A DNA stretch of 64,000 bases from Pedobacter cryoconitis. GTDB lineage: Bacteria; Bacteroidota; Bacteroidia; Sphingobacteriales; Sphingobacteriaceae. The position numbers were made by a program, and so were the translations under genes. Under the pieces are notes generated by a model, which made no database searches, had not been told where the DNA came from, and saw only the letters and a program-made list of their open reading frames with translations. The stretch is taken from NCBI RefSeq assembly GCF_003259615.1, contig NZ_QLLR01000025.1, positions 30,935 to 94,934 on the forward strand, written 5' to 3'. Each line of letters starts with the position of its first letter. Positions within the stretch are counted from its first letter, which is position 1. Positions 32,844 through 42,317 of this stretch are shown here, piece after piece.

Positions 32844-35800
32844 ATGCTAAGTAAGATCATAAAATTTTCCATTCACAATAAGTTGGTGATTGGTCTGTTT
32901 ACCCTGGCGCTGATTGCGTGGGGGGTATATTCACTAAAAAAATTACCCATCGATGCTGTACCGGACATTACCAATAATCAGGTACAGGTTATCACCTTAA
33001 GCCCTTCTCTTGCTTCAGAAGAAGTAGAACGTTTAATTACTTTTCCTGTTGAACAAACCATGTCAACCATTCCCGAAATTGAGCAGGTACGTTCTATTTC
33101 CCGCTTTGGTTTGTCTGTGGTGACCATTGTTTTCCATGATGATGTAGACATCTACTGGGCAAGGCAACAGGTTAACGAAAAGCTTTCTGAGGCGAAGAAT
33201 AATATCCCTCAGGGCATCGGAAATCCCGAAATTTCACCTATTTCTACTGGTCTGGGTGAGATTTATCAATATGTAATTCACGCAAAACCTGGTTTTGAAA
33301 AGACTTACGATGCCAGGGAATTAAGAAGCATCCAGGATTGGATTGTCAGACGGCAGCTTTTAGGGACTCCGGGAATTGCCGAAGTGAACAGCTTTGGTGG
33401 ATTATTGAAGCAATATGAAATTGCACTCGATCCTAATAAACTGAATAGTTATAATTTAAGTATCAGTGATGTATTTAAAGCACTGGAAAGAAATAATCAA
33501 AATACAGGAGGGGCATATATTGATAAAAAGCCCAATGCCTATTTTATACGTAGTGAGGGATTAGTTGGGAATATAGAAGATATTAATAAGATTGTAGTTA
33601 GAAATACCAGCTCTGGCATTCCTGTTTTAATCCGTGATATTGCGAATGTACAACTGGGCAACGCTATTCGTTATGGTGCTTTAACCAGAACAACGGCAAA
33701 AAGCCATGGTGAGGCTGTTGGTGGAATTGTCATGATGCTGAAGGGTTCTAATGCCAATAATGTAGTAAAGCAGGTCAAGGAAAAGATTGCAAGGATCAAT
33801 AAAACACTTCCAAATGGTATTGTTGTAGAAGCATTTTTAGATAGAAGCGCTTTGGTAGACCGGGCAATTGGTACGGTTGCGAAGAACCTGATTGAAGGAG
33901 CATTAATCGTCATCTTTGTACTGGTCTTATTCCTGGGTAATTTCAGAGCGGGTATCGTAGTCGCATCGGTAATTCCGTTAGCGATGCTTTTCGCGATTTC
34001 CCTGATGAATGTATTTGGGGTTTCTGGTAACCTAATGAGTTTGGGAGCTATCGACTTCGGTTTGATTGTCGATGGGGCAGTAATTATTGTAGAGGCCACG
34101 ATGCACCTTTTGGGAGCGGGTAAGCTGACCCGAAAAATGACGCAGGATGAAATGGACCAGCAGGTAGAACAGTCTGCTACCCGGATGATGAGTGCGGCGG
34201 CTTTTGGACAGATCATTATTCTGATTGTGTATCTGCCAATTCTTGCACTGGTAGGGATTGAGGGTAAAATGTTCGGCCCGATGGCTCAGACAGTTTCCTT
34301 CGCTATTCTGGGCGCATTTTTATTGTCATTGACTTATGTGCCGATGATGTCCTCCTTGCTGCTGAGTAAAAAGCCAGTCGTTAAAAAGAATTTTTCTGAC
34401 CGCATGATGGATTTCTTCCAAAAGTACTATACGCCATTAATTACGGGTGCTTTGCGTAAACGTATGCTTGTTGTTGTTTCATCGGCAGTTCTGCTGGTCA
34501 TCAGCATTTTCTTATTTACCAGGATGGGAGGAGAGTTTATCCCTACTTTGGAAGAGGGTGATTTTGCTGTTGAAACCCGTTTATTGACGGGAAGTTCACT
34601 GAGTCAGTCGATTGACAAGGTTAATCAGGCTTCCAAAATATTATTAAATGAATTCCCTGAAGTGATAGAAGTGGTTGGTAAAGTAGGTTCTGCTGAAATT
34701 CCAACGGACCCTATGCCGATGGAAGCTACCGATTTAACGATTATACTGAAGGATAAAAAAGATTGGGTAACGACAAAATCCAGAGAGGAATTAGCAGATC
34801 AAATGGCCGCAGCACTCGATAAGGTGACCGGGGTTACTTTTGGTTTTTCACAACCGATTCAGTTGAGATCTAATGAGTTGATTTCTGGGGTTAGACAAGA
34901 TATAGGAATTAAAATATTCGGGGATGACCTGGAAACACTAACCGATATTTCTCAGAAAATAGGGAAGATAGTGACTACTGTTAAAGGGGCAAAAGATTTA
35001 TACCTGGAACAGGCTACAGGGCTTCCGCAGATTGTAGTGAAAATTAACAGAGATCAGCTGGCACGTTACGGGATAGATATTGAAACTGTTAACCAGGCTA
35101 TTAATTCTGCTTTTGCAGGACAATCAGCTGGATTGGTTTATGAAGGAGAAAGACGGTATGATATGGTGGTGCGTTTATCTGAACAGAACAGGCAGGGAAT
35201 AGATGATGTTAAAAATATCTATATTTCAGCACCTAACGGGACCAAAGTTCCATTGATACAACTGGCTTCGGTTGAATTCAAGATCGGGCCAAATCAGATT
35301 CAGAGAGAGGATACTAAACGCAGAATCATTGTTGGATTAAATGTTCGTGGTCAGGATATTGCCACAGTTGTTGGTGAGATTGAGCAAAAGATCAATGAGA
35401 AAATTAAATTACCTCCCGGATATTATATTACTTATGGTGGTCAGTTTGAGAATCTTAAAGCGGCGAAGCAACGTTTGTCAATTGCTGTCCCGGTAGCTCT
35501 GTCGTTGATTTTATTATTGCTGTATTTTTCTTTTGGATCTGTTAAACAATCAGTCTTGATTTTTTCTGCTATCCCGATGGCAGCAATTGGTGGAATATTC
35601 GCGCTGTTATTGCGTGGAATGCCATTCAGTATCTCTGCCGGGGTTGGCTTTATTGCTTTATTTGGTGTGGCTGTGTTAAATGGGATCGTGCTGATCACTG
35701 AATTTAACAGGTTAAAGGCCAGTGGAATAAGTGATCTCAGGGAAATTGTGTTAAAAGGTACAGCTCTGAGATTAAGGCCTGTTTTAATGACTGCTACGGT

Positions 35801-37217
35801 AGCTTCACTGGGTTTCCTTCCGATGGCACTTTCAACTGCTGCAGGTGCCGAAGTACAGAAGCCACTGGCCACTGTAGTGATCGGAGGCTTATTAACTTCT
35901 ACAATTTTAACTTTACTCGTTTTACCCGTGTTATATACTTATTTCGAAGACTTTAAAAAAGGTAAAAAAGAAATTGCAACCGTTATTTTGCTAATGGGCC
36001 TGTTTTTTATGCCGTCGGAATCGATGGCTCAAAGCCCGGCAGGTGGCAGAGTGATTACTGTACAACAAGCTGTTGAAATCGCATTGACTAACAATCAGAT
36101 GGTTAAATCTTCTCAGTTACAAATTAGTAAACAGCAGGCTATCAAAGGTACTGCGTTTGATTTAGGGAAGACCAATCTGAATTTGCAGTACGGGCAGTTC
36201 AATAGTATCAAAAAAGATAATAACATATCAGTACAGCAGAATATCCCATTTCCCGGATTGATTAAAAACCAGCGTAATTTATATGATGCGCAGGTCCGCA
36301 GCAGCAAGTTAAACCTTTCGGTGACACAAAATGAACTCATCCGCCAGGTGAAAAGCGCTTATGCACAGCTGAGCTATTTTAAAGCGCTTCAAAAGCTGTA
36401 TAAGAGTCAGGATTCTATTTTCAGTAATTTTCTTAAAGCATCTTCTCTGCGTTATCAGACTGGGGAAACAAATATGCTGGAACGTACTACAGCCGAAACT
36501 CAATTGAATGAAGTGCGGAATCAGTCGGAAAAGAATATGGCTGATATATCAATTTATAGTGCTGAATTACAAAGGCTGCTGAATACAAAGGAATTGATAG
36601 CAGTGAGTAGTGATCATTTAAAGAAAGAGAGCTGGAATCAGGTTGTTCCTGATAGTCTGAATAATACTTCCTTGTTAGCTTTACAGCAGCAGCAGGTAGA
36701 AATTGCAGACAAATCTTTAAGGCTGGAGCGTGCAAAGGCGGGCCCTGATTTTACCGTGGGTTATTTTAATCAATCTATTATAGGCAGTCAGAGCGTCAAT
36801 GGACAAGATCAGCTCTTTAGTGCTGGTAAGCGTTTTCAGGGAATACAGGCAGGGATTTCCATTCCGCTGTTTTATAAGCCATTTGCTGGCAGGATTAAAG
36901 CGGCCAAAATAGAGAAACAGATCGCACAGACTGAATTAAGTTTATTTCAAACTAATTTGCAAACCCAATATAAACAAGCTGAACAAGATTTGCTGAAGAA
37001 CTCACATAGCGTTGATTATTATGAAAAAAACGCTTTGCCAAACGTCAACCTGATTCTCAAGCAGTCACAGATTGCTTTTCAAAGCGGTGATATTGGTTAT
37101 CTGGAGTTTTCACAGGCTTTAAGGACTTATTCCGATATACGTTTCAGCTATTTACAGGCAATTAATCAATACAATCAATCGGTTTATACGCTTCAGTATC
37201 TAATTGATTTAAAATAA
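32844..37217 (+). CDS. czcA: CzcA-type heavy-metal RND pump fused to a TolC-like outer-membrane factor
   Basis: 1457 residues. The first 1040 or so are a complete RND proton-driven metal efflux pump with 12 helices and two periplasmic loops. The TM4 signature 'DFGLIVDGAVIIVEA' is the form associated with Co/Zn/Cd/Ni export rather than Cu/Ag. A second hydrophobic segment, 'TVILLMGLFFMPSESMAQS' (about 1041-1059), resembles a retained signal peptide. Residues about 1060-1457 form a TolC/OEP domain ('VEIALTNNQMV', long coiled coils). Inner pump and outer channel are therefore one polypeptide, a fusion seen repeatedly in Bacteroidota. The adaptor gene follows after 20 bases. The frame is intact across the junction. 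Confidence 0.92.
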   Translation: MLSKIIKFSIHNKLVIGLFTLALIAWGVYSLKKLPIDAVPDITNNQVQVITLSPSLASEEVERLITFPVEQTMSTIPEIEQVRSISRFGLSVVTIVFHDDVDIYWARQQVNEKLSEAKNNIPQGIGNPEISPISTGLGEIYQYVIHAKPGFEKTYDARELRSIQDWIVRRQLLGTPGIAEVNSFGGLLKQYEIALDPNKLNSYNLSISDVFKALERNNQNTGGAYIDKKPNAYFIRSEGLVGNIEDINKIVVRNTSSGIPVLIRDIANVQLGNAIRYGALTRTTAKSHGEAVGGIVMMLKGSNANNVVKQVKEKIARINKTLPNGIVVEAFLDRSALVDRAIGTVAKNLIEGALIVIFVLVLFLGNFRAGIVVASVIPLAMLFAISLMNVFGVSGNLMSLGAIDFGLIVDGAVIIVEATMHLLGAGKLTRKMTQDEMDQQVEQSATRMMSAAAFGQIIILIVYLPILALVGIEGKMFGPMAQTVSFAILGAFLLSLTYVPMMSSLLLSKKPVVKKNFSDRMMDFFQKYYTPLITGALRKRMLVVVSSAVLLVISIFLFTRMGGEFIPTLEEGDFAVETRLLTGSSLSQSIDKVNQASKILLNEFPEVIEVVGKVGSAEIPTDPMPMEATDLTIILKDKKDWVTTKSREELADQMAAALDKVTGVTFGFSQPIQLRSNELISGVRQDIGIKIFGDDLETLTDISQKIGKIVTTVKGAKDLYLEQATGLPQIVVKINRDQLARYGIDIETVNQAINSAFAGQSAGLVYEGERRYDMVVRLSEQNRQGIDDVKNIYISAPNGTKVPLIQLASVEFKIGPNQIQREDTKRRIIVGLNVRGQDIATVVGEIEQKINEKIKLPPGYYITYGGQFENLKAAKQRLSIAVPVALSLILLLLYFSFGSVKQSVLIFSAIPMAAIGGIFALLLRGMPFSISAGVGFIALFGVAVLNGIVLITEFNRLKASGISDLREIVLKGTALRLRPVLMTATVASLGFLPMALSTAAGAEVQKPLATVVIGGLLTSTILTLLVLPVLYTYFEDFKKGKKEIATVILLMGLFFMPSESMAQSPAGGRVITVQQAVEIALTNNQMVKSSQLQISKQQAIKGTAFDLGKTNLNLQYGQFNSIKKDNNISVQQNIPFPGLIKNQRNLYDAQVRSSKLNLSVTQNELIRQVKSAYAQLSYFKALQKLYKSQDSIFSNFLKASSLRYQTGETNMLERTTAETQLNEVRNQSEKNMADISIYSAELQRLLNTKELIAVSSDHLKKESWNQVVPDSLNNTSLLALQQQQVEIADKSLRLERAKAGPDFTVGYFNQSIIGSQSVNGQDQLFSAGKRFQGIQAGISIPLFYKPFAGRIKAAKIEKQIAQTELSLFQTNLQTQYKQAEQDLLKNSHSVDYYEKNALPNVNLILKQSQIAFQSGDIGYLEFSQALRTYSDIRFSYLQAINQYNQSVYTLQYLIDLK

Positions 37218-37237
37218 TTTAAAAACAATATACACGG

Positions 37238-38434
37238 ATGAAAACAATTATTGAATTCAAACAGGCTATTTATATACTTTCCTTTGCTGCGGTTTTCCTT
37301 GCTTCCTGCGGGAATAAAAAAGTGGCAGAAGATGCCGCCGCCGCTACTGAAGCCCCGGCTAAAGATGATGCAAACACAGTGGAATTAAGTGCTGCACAGT
37401 ATAAAACAAGTGGAGTGACCTTGGGTAAGGTAGAGAAAAAATCGATTAGCGGGGTCTTAAAAGTCAACGGGACGATAGATGTACCACCAGAAAACCTGAT
37501 TAGTATTACAACACAAATGGGTGGAATTGTGAAGTCAACTCCTTTATTGCAAGGTTCAACAGTAAACAAGGGGCAGGTTATCGCTGTGCTGCAGAATCAG
37601 GAATATGTGCAGCTGCAACAGGATTATCTGGAAAATAAGAGTCAGCTTGAACTGGCAGATTCTGAATATAAAAGACAGCAGGAATTGGCAAGACAAAATA
37701 TAAATGCGCAAAAGGTGCTGCAGCAGGCGAAATCTCAATATCAAACGATGTTATCCAGAGAAAGCGCTTTAAGGCAAAGGTTAATGCTGATTAACATCAA
37801 TTCGGCGACTTTAACACCTGCTAATATCCGGAGTACCATTAATATTTATGCACCTATAAATGGCTATGTAACGAAGGTAAATGTGAATTCGGGCAAGTTT
37901 GTAAGCCCCAATGATGTGATGTTTGAAATTGTAAACAGTGCAAATTTACATGTGGAGCTGAAGGTATTCCAAAAAGACGTAGATTTAATTAAAAAGGGAC
38001 AGAAAGTTCGTTTCTCCTTACAAAATGAGGCTGAAGAGCGGGTAGCAACGGTTACTTTGGTCGGCCGGGAAATTAATGAAGATAAGACAGTTACCGTTCA
38101 TTGTGTAGCGAATACGCAAAGTAGAAATTTGATACCAGGGGCCTATCTGAATGCGTTGATCGAAACCGGAACGGAAGAGGTGAATGCTCTGCCTGAAGCT
38201 GCTATAGCTGATTTTGCCGGAAAGAAATATATTTTTATAGAGACTGGGCAGCGTAAAGGAGAAAAGGCTGAAGTTAACTATCATTTTCAGCTTTTAGAGA
38301 TAACTACCGGATCGGCAGCTGCCGGTTATATTGAAGTCGAACTGCCCGAAAGCTTCGATCTGACTACTGCAAAAGTGGTGACTAAAGGAGCTTATGATTT
38401 AATATCAAAGATGAAAAACAGTGAAGAGGAATAA
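37238..38434 (+). CDS. czcB: CzcB-type periplasmic adaptor lipoprotein
   Basis: A 398-residue membrane-fusion protein that bridges the RND pump and the outer-membrane channel. The N-terminus has a lipoprotein signal ending 'FLASC' (Cys about 25), followed by an Ala/Asp-rich linker. Lipoyl-like halves flank a hairpin: 'GTIDVPPENLISITTQMGGI' (about 79-98) and 'INIYAPINGYVTKVNVNSGK' (about 203-222), with a short coiled coil at about 120-190. A beta-barrel and membrane-proximal domain with 'LPEAAIADFAGKKYIFI' follow. No His-rich metal tail is present. It lies 20 bases from czcA and 19 bases from czcD in one operon. Confidence 0.9.
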   Translation: MKTIIEFKQAIYILSFAAVFLASCGNKKVAEDAAAATEAPAKDDANTVELSAAQYKTSGVTLGKVEKKSISGVLKVNGTIDVPPENLISITTQMGGIVKSTPLLQGSTVNKGQVIAVLQNQEYVQLQQDYLENKSQLELADSEYKRQQELARQNINAQKVLQQAKSQYQTMLSRESALRQRLMLININSATLTPANIRSTINIYAPINGYVTKVNVNSGKFVSPNDVMFEIVNSANLHVELKVFQKDVDLIKKGQKVRFSLQNEAEERVATVTLVGREINEDKTVTVHCVANTQSRNLIPGAYLNALIETGTEEVNALPEAAIADFAGKKYIFIETGQRKGEKAEVNYHFQLLEITTGSAAAGYIEVELPESFDLTTAKVVTKGAYDLISKMKNSEEE

Positions 38435-38453
38435 ATCTTATTAAATAATTAAT

Positions 38454-39344
38454 ATGGAACGTGAAGGAACGATTTCGCAGGCCAGTAAAAATAAGGGCCG
38501 TTTAAAAATTGTACTGGGGTTTACGCTTTTGTATCTCATTATAGAAGTAATTGGTGGTATTATGACCAAAAGTCTGGCTTTGCTTGCGGATGCCGGACAT
38601 ATGCTGACCGATGTTGGTGGTTTGGCATTAGCGCTGATTGCAATAAATTATGCAGAACGAAAGGCGACCGCAGAACGTACTTATGGTTATTACAGAGCTG
38701 AAATATTAGCTGCACTGGCAAATGCAGTGGTTTTAATCGGTATATCTCTTTATATACTCTATGAGGCTTACCTGCGTTTTCTCGATCCTCCAAAAGTAGA
38801 GAGCAAGGTAATGATTGCTGTGGCTGCAGTAGGTCTTGTTGTAAATATTGCAGGGATGCTGATCTTAAGAAAAAGTTCAAGTGAAAGTCTGAATATGAAA
38901 GGTGCCTATTTTGAGGTACTTTCTGATATGCTGACCTCCATCGGAGTTATTGCTGCGGGTATCATTATGCTGGCTACAGGATGGTATTACGCAGATCCAT
39001 TGTTATCGGCTGGAATTGGTCTTTTCATTTTACCAAGAACCTGGATTCTGCTTAAAGAATCCATAAGTATTTTATTGGAAGGAATACCTAAGGACGTAAA
39101 TATGGCCGAACTGCGCAGCACTATTCTCCAGGTAGAAGATGTGGGAGGTATTCATGATCTGCATGTATGGGTTTTAACGTCTGGTGTAAATGCCATGACT
39201 GCGCATATTGTTTTAAAAGAGGGAGCTGAAGGTCAGCAGGTTTTATCGGCGCTTCAGAAACATATAACGGAGAATTTTAAGATAACTCATACTACACTTC
39301 AATTGGAAGAACCTGGTTTTAAAGAGGAGCAGACTCATCTTTAA
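38454..39344 (+). CDS. czcD: CDF-family zinc/cobalt/cadmium exporter CzcD
   Basis: A 296-residue cation diffusion facilitator that exports Zn, Co or Cd from the cytoplasm in exchange for protons. Six membrane helices span about 20-205. The metal site 'LLADAGHMLTDVGGL' in TM2 (about 42-56) and the matching TM5 region 'YFEVLSDMLTSIGVI' (about 147-161) carry the expected His/Asp residues (HxxxD and D/SDxxxD forms). The C-terminal cytoplasmic domain (about 210-290) has 'GGIHDLHVWVLTSGVNAMTA', typical of CzcD. It closes the czc operon, followed by a hairpin terminator. It supplies the periplasmic CzcAB pump with metal. Confidence 0.93.
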   Translation: MEREGTISQASKNKGRLKIVLGFTLLYLIIEVIGGIMTKSLALLADAGHMLTDVGGLALALIAINYAERKATAERTYGYYRAEILAALANAVVLIGISLYILYEAYLRFLDPPKVESKVMIAVAAVGLVVNIAGMLILRKSSSESLNMKGAYFEVLSDMLTSIGVIAAGIIMLATGWYYADPLLSAGIGLFILPRTWILLKESISILLEGIPKDVNMAELRSTILQVEDVGGIHDLHVWVLTSGVNAMTAHIVLKEGAEGQQVLSALQKHITENFKITHTTLQLEEPGFKEEQTHL

Positions 39345-39362
39345 GAGATAATTTGATTTGTG

Positions 39363-39405
39363 AAATTTAAGCCCATTATCTTATAGATGAAGGGCTTAAA
39401 TTTTT
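39363..39405 (+). terminator. Rho-independent terminator after czcD
   Basis: 'AAATTTAAGCCC' (39363-39374) pairs perfectly with 'GGGCTTAAATTT' (39392-39403) around a 17-base loop and runs into TTTTT. It begins 19 bases after the czcD stop and marks the end of the czc operon. The A-rich base would also permit function in reverse. Confidence 0.8.
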
Positions 39406-39506
39406 ACTGGCGGAGTTTGAATCTTTCTAAATAGCGGTAAAGAGTTAGATACATCTTATGGAAAGTCAGAATCTTTTTTATCTTAGGTATAAGTAATTCG
39501 AAAGCC

Positions 39507-39902
39507 ATGAGATATAAAACAATCGTTACGCTATCTGTAGTATTGGGTACTGTTATTATGTTGAGCGGGTTTATGCCCAGGGAAGAGAAGAGAGCCAGTA
39601 ATCTTAAAGTTCTTCCCAAGAATATCAGTAATGAAGAGCTGGATAAGGTTATGGATGGATTTAAGGCAGCATTGGGTGTCAAATGTAATTTTTGCCATGC
39701 AGCAAGCGCAGATGATCCTAAACATCTGGACTTCGCGAGTGATGCAAAACCAGAAAAGGAAATTGCCAGGTCGATGATGAAAATGACCTACCGTATCAAT
39801 AAGAAGGATTTTCATATTAAAGATGTCTATAATCCCAAAGCAGTTCTTGCTGTAAACTGTATTACCTGCCACCGTGGACAGGCACATCCTGATGAAAAAT
39901 AA
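39507..39902 (+). CDS. Dihaem c-type cytochrome, photosynthetic-reaction-centre cytochrome-like family
   Basis: 131 residues with a hydrophobic N-terminal export signal (about 5-24) and two c-type haem motifs, CNFCH (about 56-60) and CITCH (about 118-122). The pattern with 'VMDGFKAALGVKCNFCHA' and a C-terminal 'NCITCHRGQ' matches the small cytochrome family related to the reaction-centre cytochrome subunit that occurs widely in non-photosynthetic Bacteroidota. Several Met residues between the motifs could be axial ligands. It is expected in the periplasm as an electron carrier; the partner is unknown. It has its own upstream gap of 162 bases and a 21-base convergent gap with the sulfatase. 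Confidence 0.85.
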   Translation: MRYKTIVTLSVVLGTVIMLSGFMPREEKRASNLKVLPKNISNEELDKVMDGFKAALGVKCNFCHAASADDPKHLDFASDAKPEKEIARSMMKMTYRINKKDFHIKDVYNPKAVLAVNCITCHRGQAHPDEK

Positions 39903-39923
39903 CGCAGTATAAGACTGAACTGG

Positions 39924-41438
39924 TTACAAATGATAACCATGTTCATCTTTTACCTGCTGTAATTTTTTTGATAACTGTTTAACTTTATCAGGATATTGGG
40001 ATGCAAGATTCTTGCGTTCTGCTATATCTGACGATAAGTTATATAATTGAGGTTCTTTGCTGTTGCCTAATTCTGTTTTGGTCGTATAATCATATGCTGC
40101 AGCATCGTTTGGCGCTATATATTTCCAGTTATCTGCAATTATTCCCAGTCCATTGGCATCTTCTATTAAATATGGGCGGCTTTTTCTTGATTTTCCTAAA
40201 AGCTGATTGATCATATCAAAACTATTATAAGCCTGGTCTGCATTAAGTTTTTGATTCAAAAGGCTTGCAAAAGACCTGACTAAATCTACCTGGCTGATCA
40301 GTGCATCGCTTGTGCCGCTTTTTACCGCTGCTGGCCAGCTTACGATAAAAGGCACACGGGTTCCACCATCAAAAGCACTGTATTTACCTCCTCTTAACGG
40401 GCCTGCGGGTTGATGTTCACCTATCAGGGCTTCTGCTTCATCTTGATAACCATCGTCAACAACAGGGCCGTTATCGCTGCTTAATAAGATCATCGTATTC
40501 TTGGTGAGCCCCAGGCTATCTAATGTTTTGATCAAACGGCCTACACTCCAGTCGAATTCTAAAATAACATCCCCACGTGGCCCCATTCCGCTTTTGCCAG
40601 CAAATAACTTACCCGGGGTTCTGGACACATGAATATTCGGTGAGGCGAAGTAAAGGAAAAAAGGATTGGCCTGATTTGCGGTAATAAAACTTTCTGCCTG
40701 GGCCGTAAGCTTTTCCGTCAGTGTGTAATCGTCCCAGATTGCTGTTTTACCTCCGGTCATATAACCGATACGGCCAATTCCATTAATGATCGTCTGGTCG
40801 TGGCCATTTGATGATTTCATGGTTAATAGTTCTGGATGTCCTTTTCCTGTGGGCCATTCACCTGTTTTTTGATGATAATCTACATTAACCGGATCTTTTG
40901 GATCTAAATTTTCAACACGGTGACCGGCGATAATTACGCATGGAACTCTATCGAGTGTTGCAGGTATGATATAAGATTTATCAAAACCAAGTTCTTGTGG
41001 TCCTGGTTTGATTTCTCCATTCCAGTCAGGGCCGCCCTGACCGCCTAAGCCAAGATGCCACTTACCGATAGCGGCAGTAGTATACCCGGTTTGTTTAAAT
41101 ATTTTTGCCATAGTGAGCTGCGCAGTATCAATTAATAAAGCTGCATTACCTGGGGCAATACCGGTTCCTTTTTTACGCCAGGCATAAACTCCGGTCAATA
41201 TAGAAAAGCGGGAGGGTGTACAGGTTGCGCTTGTGGCGTGGGCATTGGTAAATTTGATTCCGCGGTTAGCCAGCTGGTCTATATGAGGGGTTTTTATTCT
41301 TTTCGCGCCATAACAACTTACGTCTCCATAGCCGAGATCATCTGCGTAAATTACAATTACATTCGGGCGTTTTTGCTGGGCATGAAGCGTGATGCAACAG
41401 GCCAAAGTAATCAGAACACTTAAATAATATGTTTTCAT
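39924..41438 (-). CDS. Formylglycine-dependent sulfatase
   Basis: A 504-residue exported type I sulfatase (alkaline phosphatase superfamily) that removes sulfate esters, usually from glycans in Bacteroidota. The signal peptide is 'YYLSVLITLACCITLHAQ'. Metal-binding 'VIYADDLGYGD' is at 29-39, and the active-site motif C-T-P-S-R is at 73-77, where Cys73 should be converted to formylglycine. 'AIGKWHLG' (about 123-130) and 'SSDNGP' (about 310-320) are also present. The maturase (anSME) is not in the window, and no SusCD pair or glycosidase lies nearby, so the substrate is open. It is complete in length and monocistronic by spacing. Confidence 0.9.
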   Translation of the reverse strand: MKTYYLSVLITLACCITLHAQQKRPNVIVIYADDLGYGDVSCYGAKRIKTPHIDQLANRGIKFTNAHATSATCTPSRFSILTGVYAWRKKGTGIAPGNAALLIDTAQLTMAKIFKQTGYTTAAIGKWHLGLGGQGGPDWNGEIKPGPQELGFDKSYIIPATLDRVPCVIIAGHRVENLDPKDPVNVDYHQKTGEWPTGKGHPELLTMKSSNGHDQTIINGIGRIGYMTGGKTAIWDDYTLTEKLTAQAESFITANQANPFFLYFASPNIHVSRTPGKLFAGKSGMGPRGDVILEFDWSVGRLIKTLDSLGLTKNTMILLSSDNGPVVDDGYQDEAEALIGEHQPAGPLRGGKYSAFDGGTRVPFIVSWPAAVKSGTSDALISQVDLVRSFASLLNQKLNADQAYNSFDMINQLLGKSRKSRPYLIEDANGLGIIADNWKYIAPNDAAAYDYTTKTELGNSKEPQLYNLSSDIAERKNLASQYPDKVKQLSKKLQQVKDEHGYHL

Positions 41439-41738
41439 GTTATCATTTATATGATATAATCATCAATTTAATTAATTCAATAAGAAAATATAATTATAAT
41501 TCTGTGCAAACGTTTGCGTAATTAACTGTTGTTATAATTTTGGATACTATTTATGCGGGTTAATTTTGATAATAATCACGTATGTAATTATATTGTTAAG
41601 TTGTATGTTTGGACATGTAATAGTATTAAATATGTATATTCGTAAGCAACATTTTTGCTCCTTTGCGGGCTTGCCCTTTGGTGTTGATATGGTAAAAAAG
41701 CGGTCTAAATTATTAACCTACAGAGGAAACTTAATAAA
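41439..41738. promoter_or_regulatory. Divergent intergenic region between sulfatase and acetyltransferase genes
   Basis: 300 very AT-rich bases without an ORF. On the plus strand 41604-41611 reads TATGTTTG, an exact match to the Bacteroidota -7 consensus, about 130 bases before the acetyltransferase start. No convincing -33 element was found at the usual distance. A short 'AACGTTTGCGT' (about 41508-41518) resembles a LacI-type half operator but has no clear second half. Confidence 0.3.
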
Positions 41739-42311
41739 GTGTTAAAAGCAGAATCAAAAGATAAGACTATAGTTGTTGATATACTTACAAAATCTTTTAA
41801 TGAAAACAGGAGTTTCAACTCTATTATTAAACAAGATAAACACCGTGTAAACAGAATCAGAAAAGTTTTTGAATACTATTTTGATACTTGTTCAAGATAT
41901 GGTTCAGTTTATCTTTCTGAGGATAAAAATGCTTGTGCTGTGATCTCGTTTCCGGATCAGAAGAAGGTGACTTTCAGGTCTGTTTTGATGGATATAGGGC
42001 TTCTGTTTGTCCTGGGGCTTAAAAGTGTGAAGCTTGGGTTTAGCAGAGAAGCTAAAATCAGAGCGGTGCATCCTGATTCTGCTTTTTATTACCTCCTTTT
42101 CATTGGCGTTAACCCTGATTTTCAGCAGCAGGGAATCGGGCGTAAGTTATTGGAAGAGCTGGTCGCCGATAGTGAGGTATTAAAACGTCCTGTTTACCTG
42201 GAAACCTATTTGGAGAAAAACATTGAACTTTATAAAAAAGCTGGATTTAAGATCTACAATGAATTGGATTTTGGATTCCCTGTATTTTGTATGAAACGCG
42301 AATTTAATTAA
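41739..42311 (+). CDS. GNAT-family N-acetyltransferase
   Basis: 190 residues, probably starting at GTG 41739 behind an AGAGGAAA leader; no ATG with better context was seen nearby. The acetyl-CoA site is clear: 'YYLLFIGVNPDFQQQGIGRK' (about 120-139) with Q-x-x-G-I-G-x-K, followed by 'YLETYLEKNIELYKKAGFKI' (about 156-175), the usual GNAT C-terminal strand and helix. Such enzymes move an acetyl group from acetyl-CoA to an amine; the substrate is unknown. It is 6 bases upstream of the LuxR-type membrane regulator and likely co-transcribed with it. Cytoplasmic. Confidence 0.85.
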   Translation: MLKAESKDKTIVVDILTKSFNENRSFNSIIKQDKHRVNRIRKVFEYYFDTCSRYGSVYLSEDKNACAVISFPDQKKVTFRSVLMDIGLLFVLGLKSVKLGFSREAKIRAVHPDSAFYYLLFIGVNPDFQQQGIGRKLLEELVADSEVLKRPVYLETYLEKNIELYKKAGFKIYNELDFGFPVFCMKREFN

Positions 42312-42317
42312 ACGGGG

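Noticed and set aside
33671..34216. 181-codon open frame on the minus strand inside czcA
   Set aside because: It lies fully antisense to a well-conserved pump region and its product is low-complexity and Ile/Ala/Ser-rich with no motif; it is a shadow of the coding strand.
35441..35872. 143-codon minus-strand frame inside czcA
   Set aside because: Antisense to transmembrane helices 8-11 of the pump, with composition that mirrors them; not a gene.
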